Assembly (NCBI GenBank): GCA_910586395.1
Contig: CAJUFX010000003.1
Span: forward strand, 3,915 to 67,914
Direction of reading: 5' to 3'
Length of the DNA stretch: 64,000 bases
Source: an uncultured Bacteroidales bacterium
GTDB taxonomy: Bacteria > Bacteroidota > Bacteroidia > Bacteroidales > P3
Part shown: positions 63,342 to 64,000 of the stretch, piece after piece
Layout of the letters: each line of letters opens with the position of its first letter
Position numbering within the stretch: position 1 is the first letter of the stretch
The notes under the pieces: generated by a model
Seen by the model: the letters and a program-made list of their open reading frames with translations, nothing else
The model's database searches: none
What the model was told of the DNA's origin: nothing
Position numbers and translations under genes: made by a program

Positions 63342-64000
63342 ATGCCGACGCTATACGAACAACTCTTGCAGGATGTGCGCTTTCAGGAAGGCATGAAAGT
63401 GTGCATGAACTGCGGTACCTGTACGGCCATCTGTCCGGCCGCCGAGTTTTACGATTACGATCCGCGTAAAGTGCTGGATTTGGTTCAGCGGAAAAAGGAA
63501 GCGGAACTGGAGGCGCTTCTTAAAAGCGATGTCATCTGGTTTTGCGGTGAATGTATGTCCTGTCTGACGCGTTGCCCGCGCAACAACGGTCCCGGGCTTG
63601 TCATCATGGCGTTGCGGACGCTTTCCCAGCAGACCGGCCTGTTCGTGCATTCGCAGAAAGGCCGTCAGCAGATTCTGCTCAAACGCGGCATAGGCGAAAA
63701 TATCCTGCGTTACGGGTATTGTGTCTATGGGCCGACGATGATGCCGGAGGCGCATCCCGAAGCCGGCCCGATATGGGAGTGGGAGCATGCGCATCTGCCG
63801 GAGGTTTTCGACCGCCTGCACGGCAATCTGGACAAGCGCGGTCCCGGCGCGTTGCGTAAGATACCGGACGAGGACCTGGCCGAACTCAAAAGCATTTTCG
63901 ATGTGACGGGTACGTCGGAATTATTTGAAAATATCGAACATTATTCGGCCGAAAAGGCCCGCGAGATGGGGGTGGATATGGAGGAATATATCCAAGAGGT
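63342..64000 (+). CDS. HdrC-like iron-sulfur protein (start of gene, runs off the right edge)
   Basis: The first 219 codons of a protein similar to heterodisulfide reductase subunit C. It has two [4Fe-4S] motifs, CMNCGTCTAICPA and CGECMSCLTRCPR, with helices between. HdrC-type subunits pass electrons between soluble flavoproteins and membrane carriers. HdrB/HdrA-like partners would be expected just beyond the window. The frame is open to the last base. Confidence 0.82.
   Translation, partial: MPTLYEQLLQDVRFQEGMKVCMNCGTCTAICPAAEFYDYDPRKVLDLVQRKKEAELEALLKSDVIWFCGECMSCLTRCPRNNGPGLVIMALRTLSQQTGLFVHSQKGRQQILLKRGIGENILRYGYCVYGPTMMPEAHPEAGPIWEWEHAHLPEVFDRLHGNLDKRGPGALRKIPDEDLAELKSIFDVTGTSELFENIEHYSAEKAREMGVDMEEYIQE

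Overview
The window looks like chromosome from a moderately GC-rich member of the order Bacteroidales (Bacteroidota). Evidence: Bacteroidota-type promoters (TTTG or TTG, about 19-21 bases, then TAnnTTTG) before many genes; a Por-type C-terminal sorting domain; an RprY-like regulator; a DUF4254 gene beside a family 9 glycosyltransferase; a six-domain S1 protein; and Na+-NQR together with a bifurcating [FeFe]-hydrogenase. The species cannot be named from sequence alone. Almost everything is ordinary core chromosome except about 3.0-8.9 kb, which is an accessory patch.

Layout. 0-3 kb: the 3' end of a repeat-rich secreted protein, a family 2 glycosyltransferase, and a degenerate response regulator. 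3-9 kb: a 600-base gap with hairpins, two AAA/DUF4143 ATPases that each have a different short repeat iterated at the promoter, a 68-base tandem repeat, an XRE-type regulator, a 5'-truncated transglutaminase remnant and a lipoprotein whose start is frameshifted at a run of A. 9.6-14 kb: hydBAC, the electron-bifurcating hydrogenase, then two MarC membrane proteins. 15.4-21.8 kb: nqrABCDEF, closed by a strong terminator. 21.8-26.3 kb: two glycosyltransferases and a copper P-type ATPase. 26.3-27.4 kb: tatC and tatA, reading leftward. 27.5-32.4 kb: a short-chain dehydrogenase, a leftward operon (DUF4254, glycosyltransferase 9, MazG, metallo-hydrolase) and a small outer-membrane protein. 32.7-39.2 kb: rpsA, coaD, a glycosyltransferase, an M23/LysM peptidase, a SprT-like protein and a small lipoprotein. 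39.3-46.2 kb: guaB, three periplasmic foldase-type proteins and a MoxR ATPase. Then tRNA-Arg(CCG) and a TPP riboswitch leading a thiamin operon (tenI-like, thiE, thiG, thiC, thiH, thiF-like, thiD, thiS). 54-59.4 kb: mfd, a membrane protein, an HsdR-N-like protein and an RRM protein. 59.6-64 kb: a Tat-exported aldo/keto reductase with ferredoxin clusters, an ECF-type membrane protein, a NapH/NapG-like polyferredoxin and the start of an HdrC-like protein.

How it works together. Much of the window concerns redox energy: HydABC interconverts NADH, ferredoxin and H2; Nqr couples NADH oxidation by quinone to sodium export; TatAC could export the Fe-S aldo/keto reductase and perhaps the C-terminal half of the polyferredoxin encoded near the right end. 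The thiamin operon appears nearly complete and riboswitch controlled, but its ThiF-like protein lacks part of the usual zinc ligand set. The most unusual material is the ATPase/repeat patch at 3.6-6.8 kb, the receiver domain without its phospho-acceptor aspartate, and the internal twin-arginine motif in the polyferredoxin.
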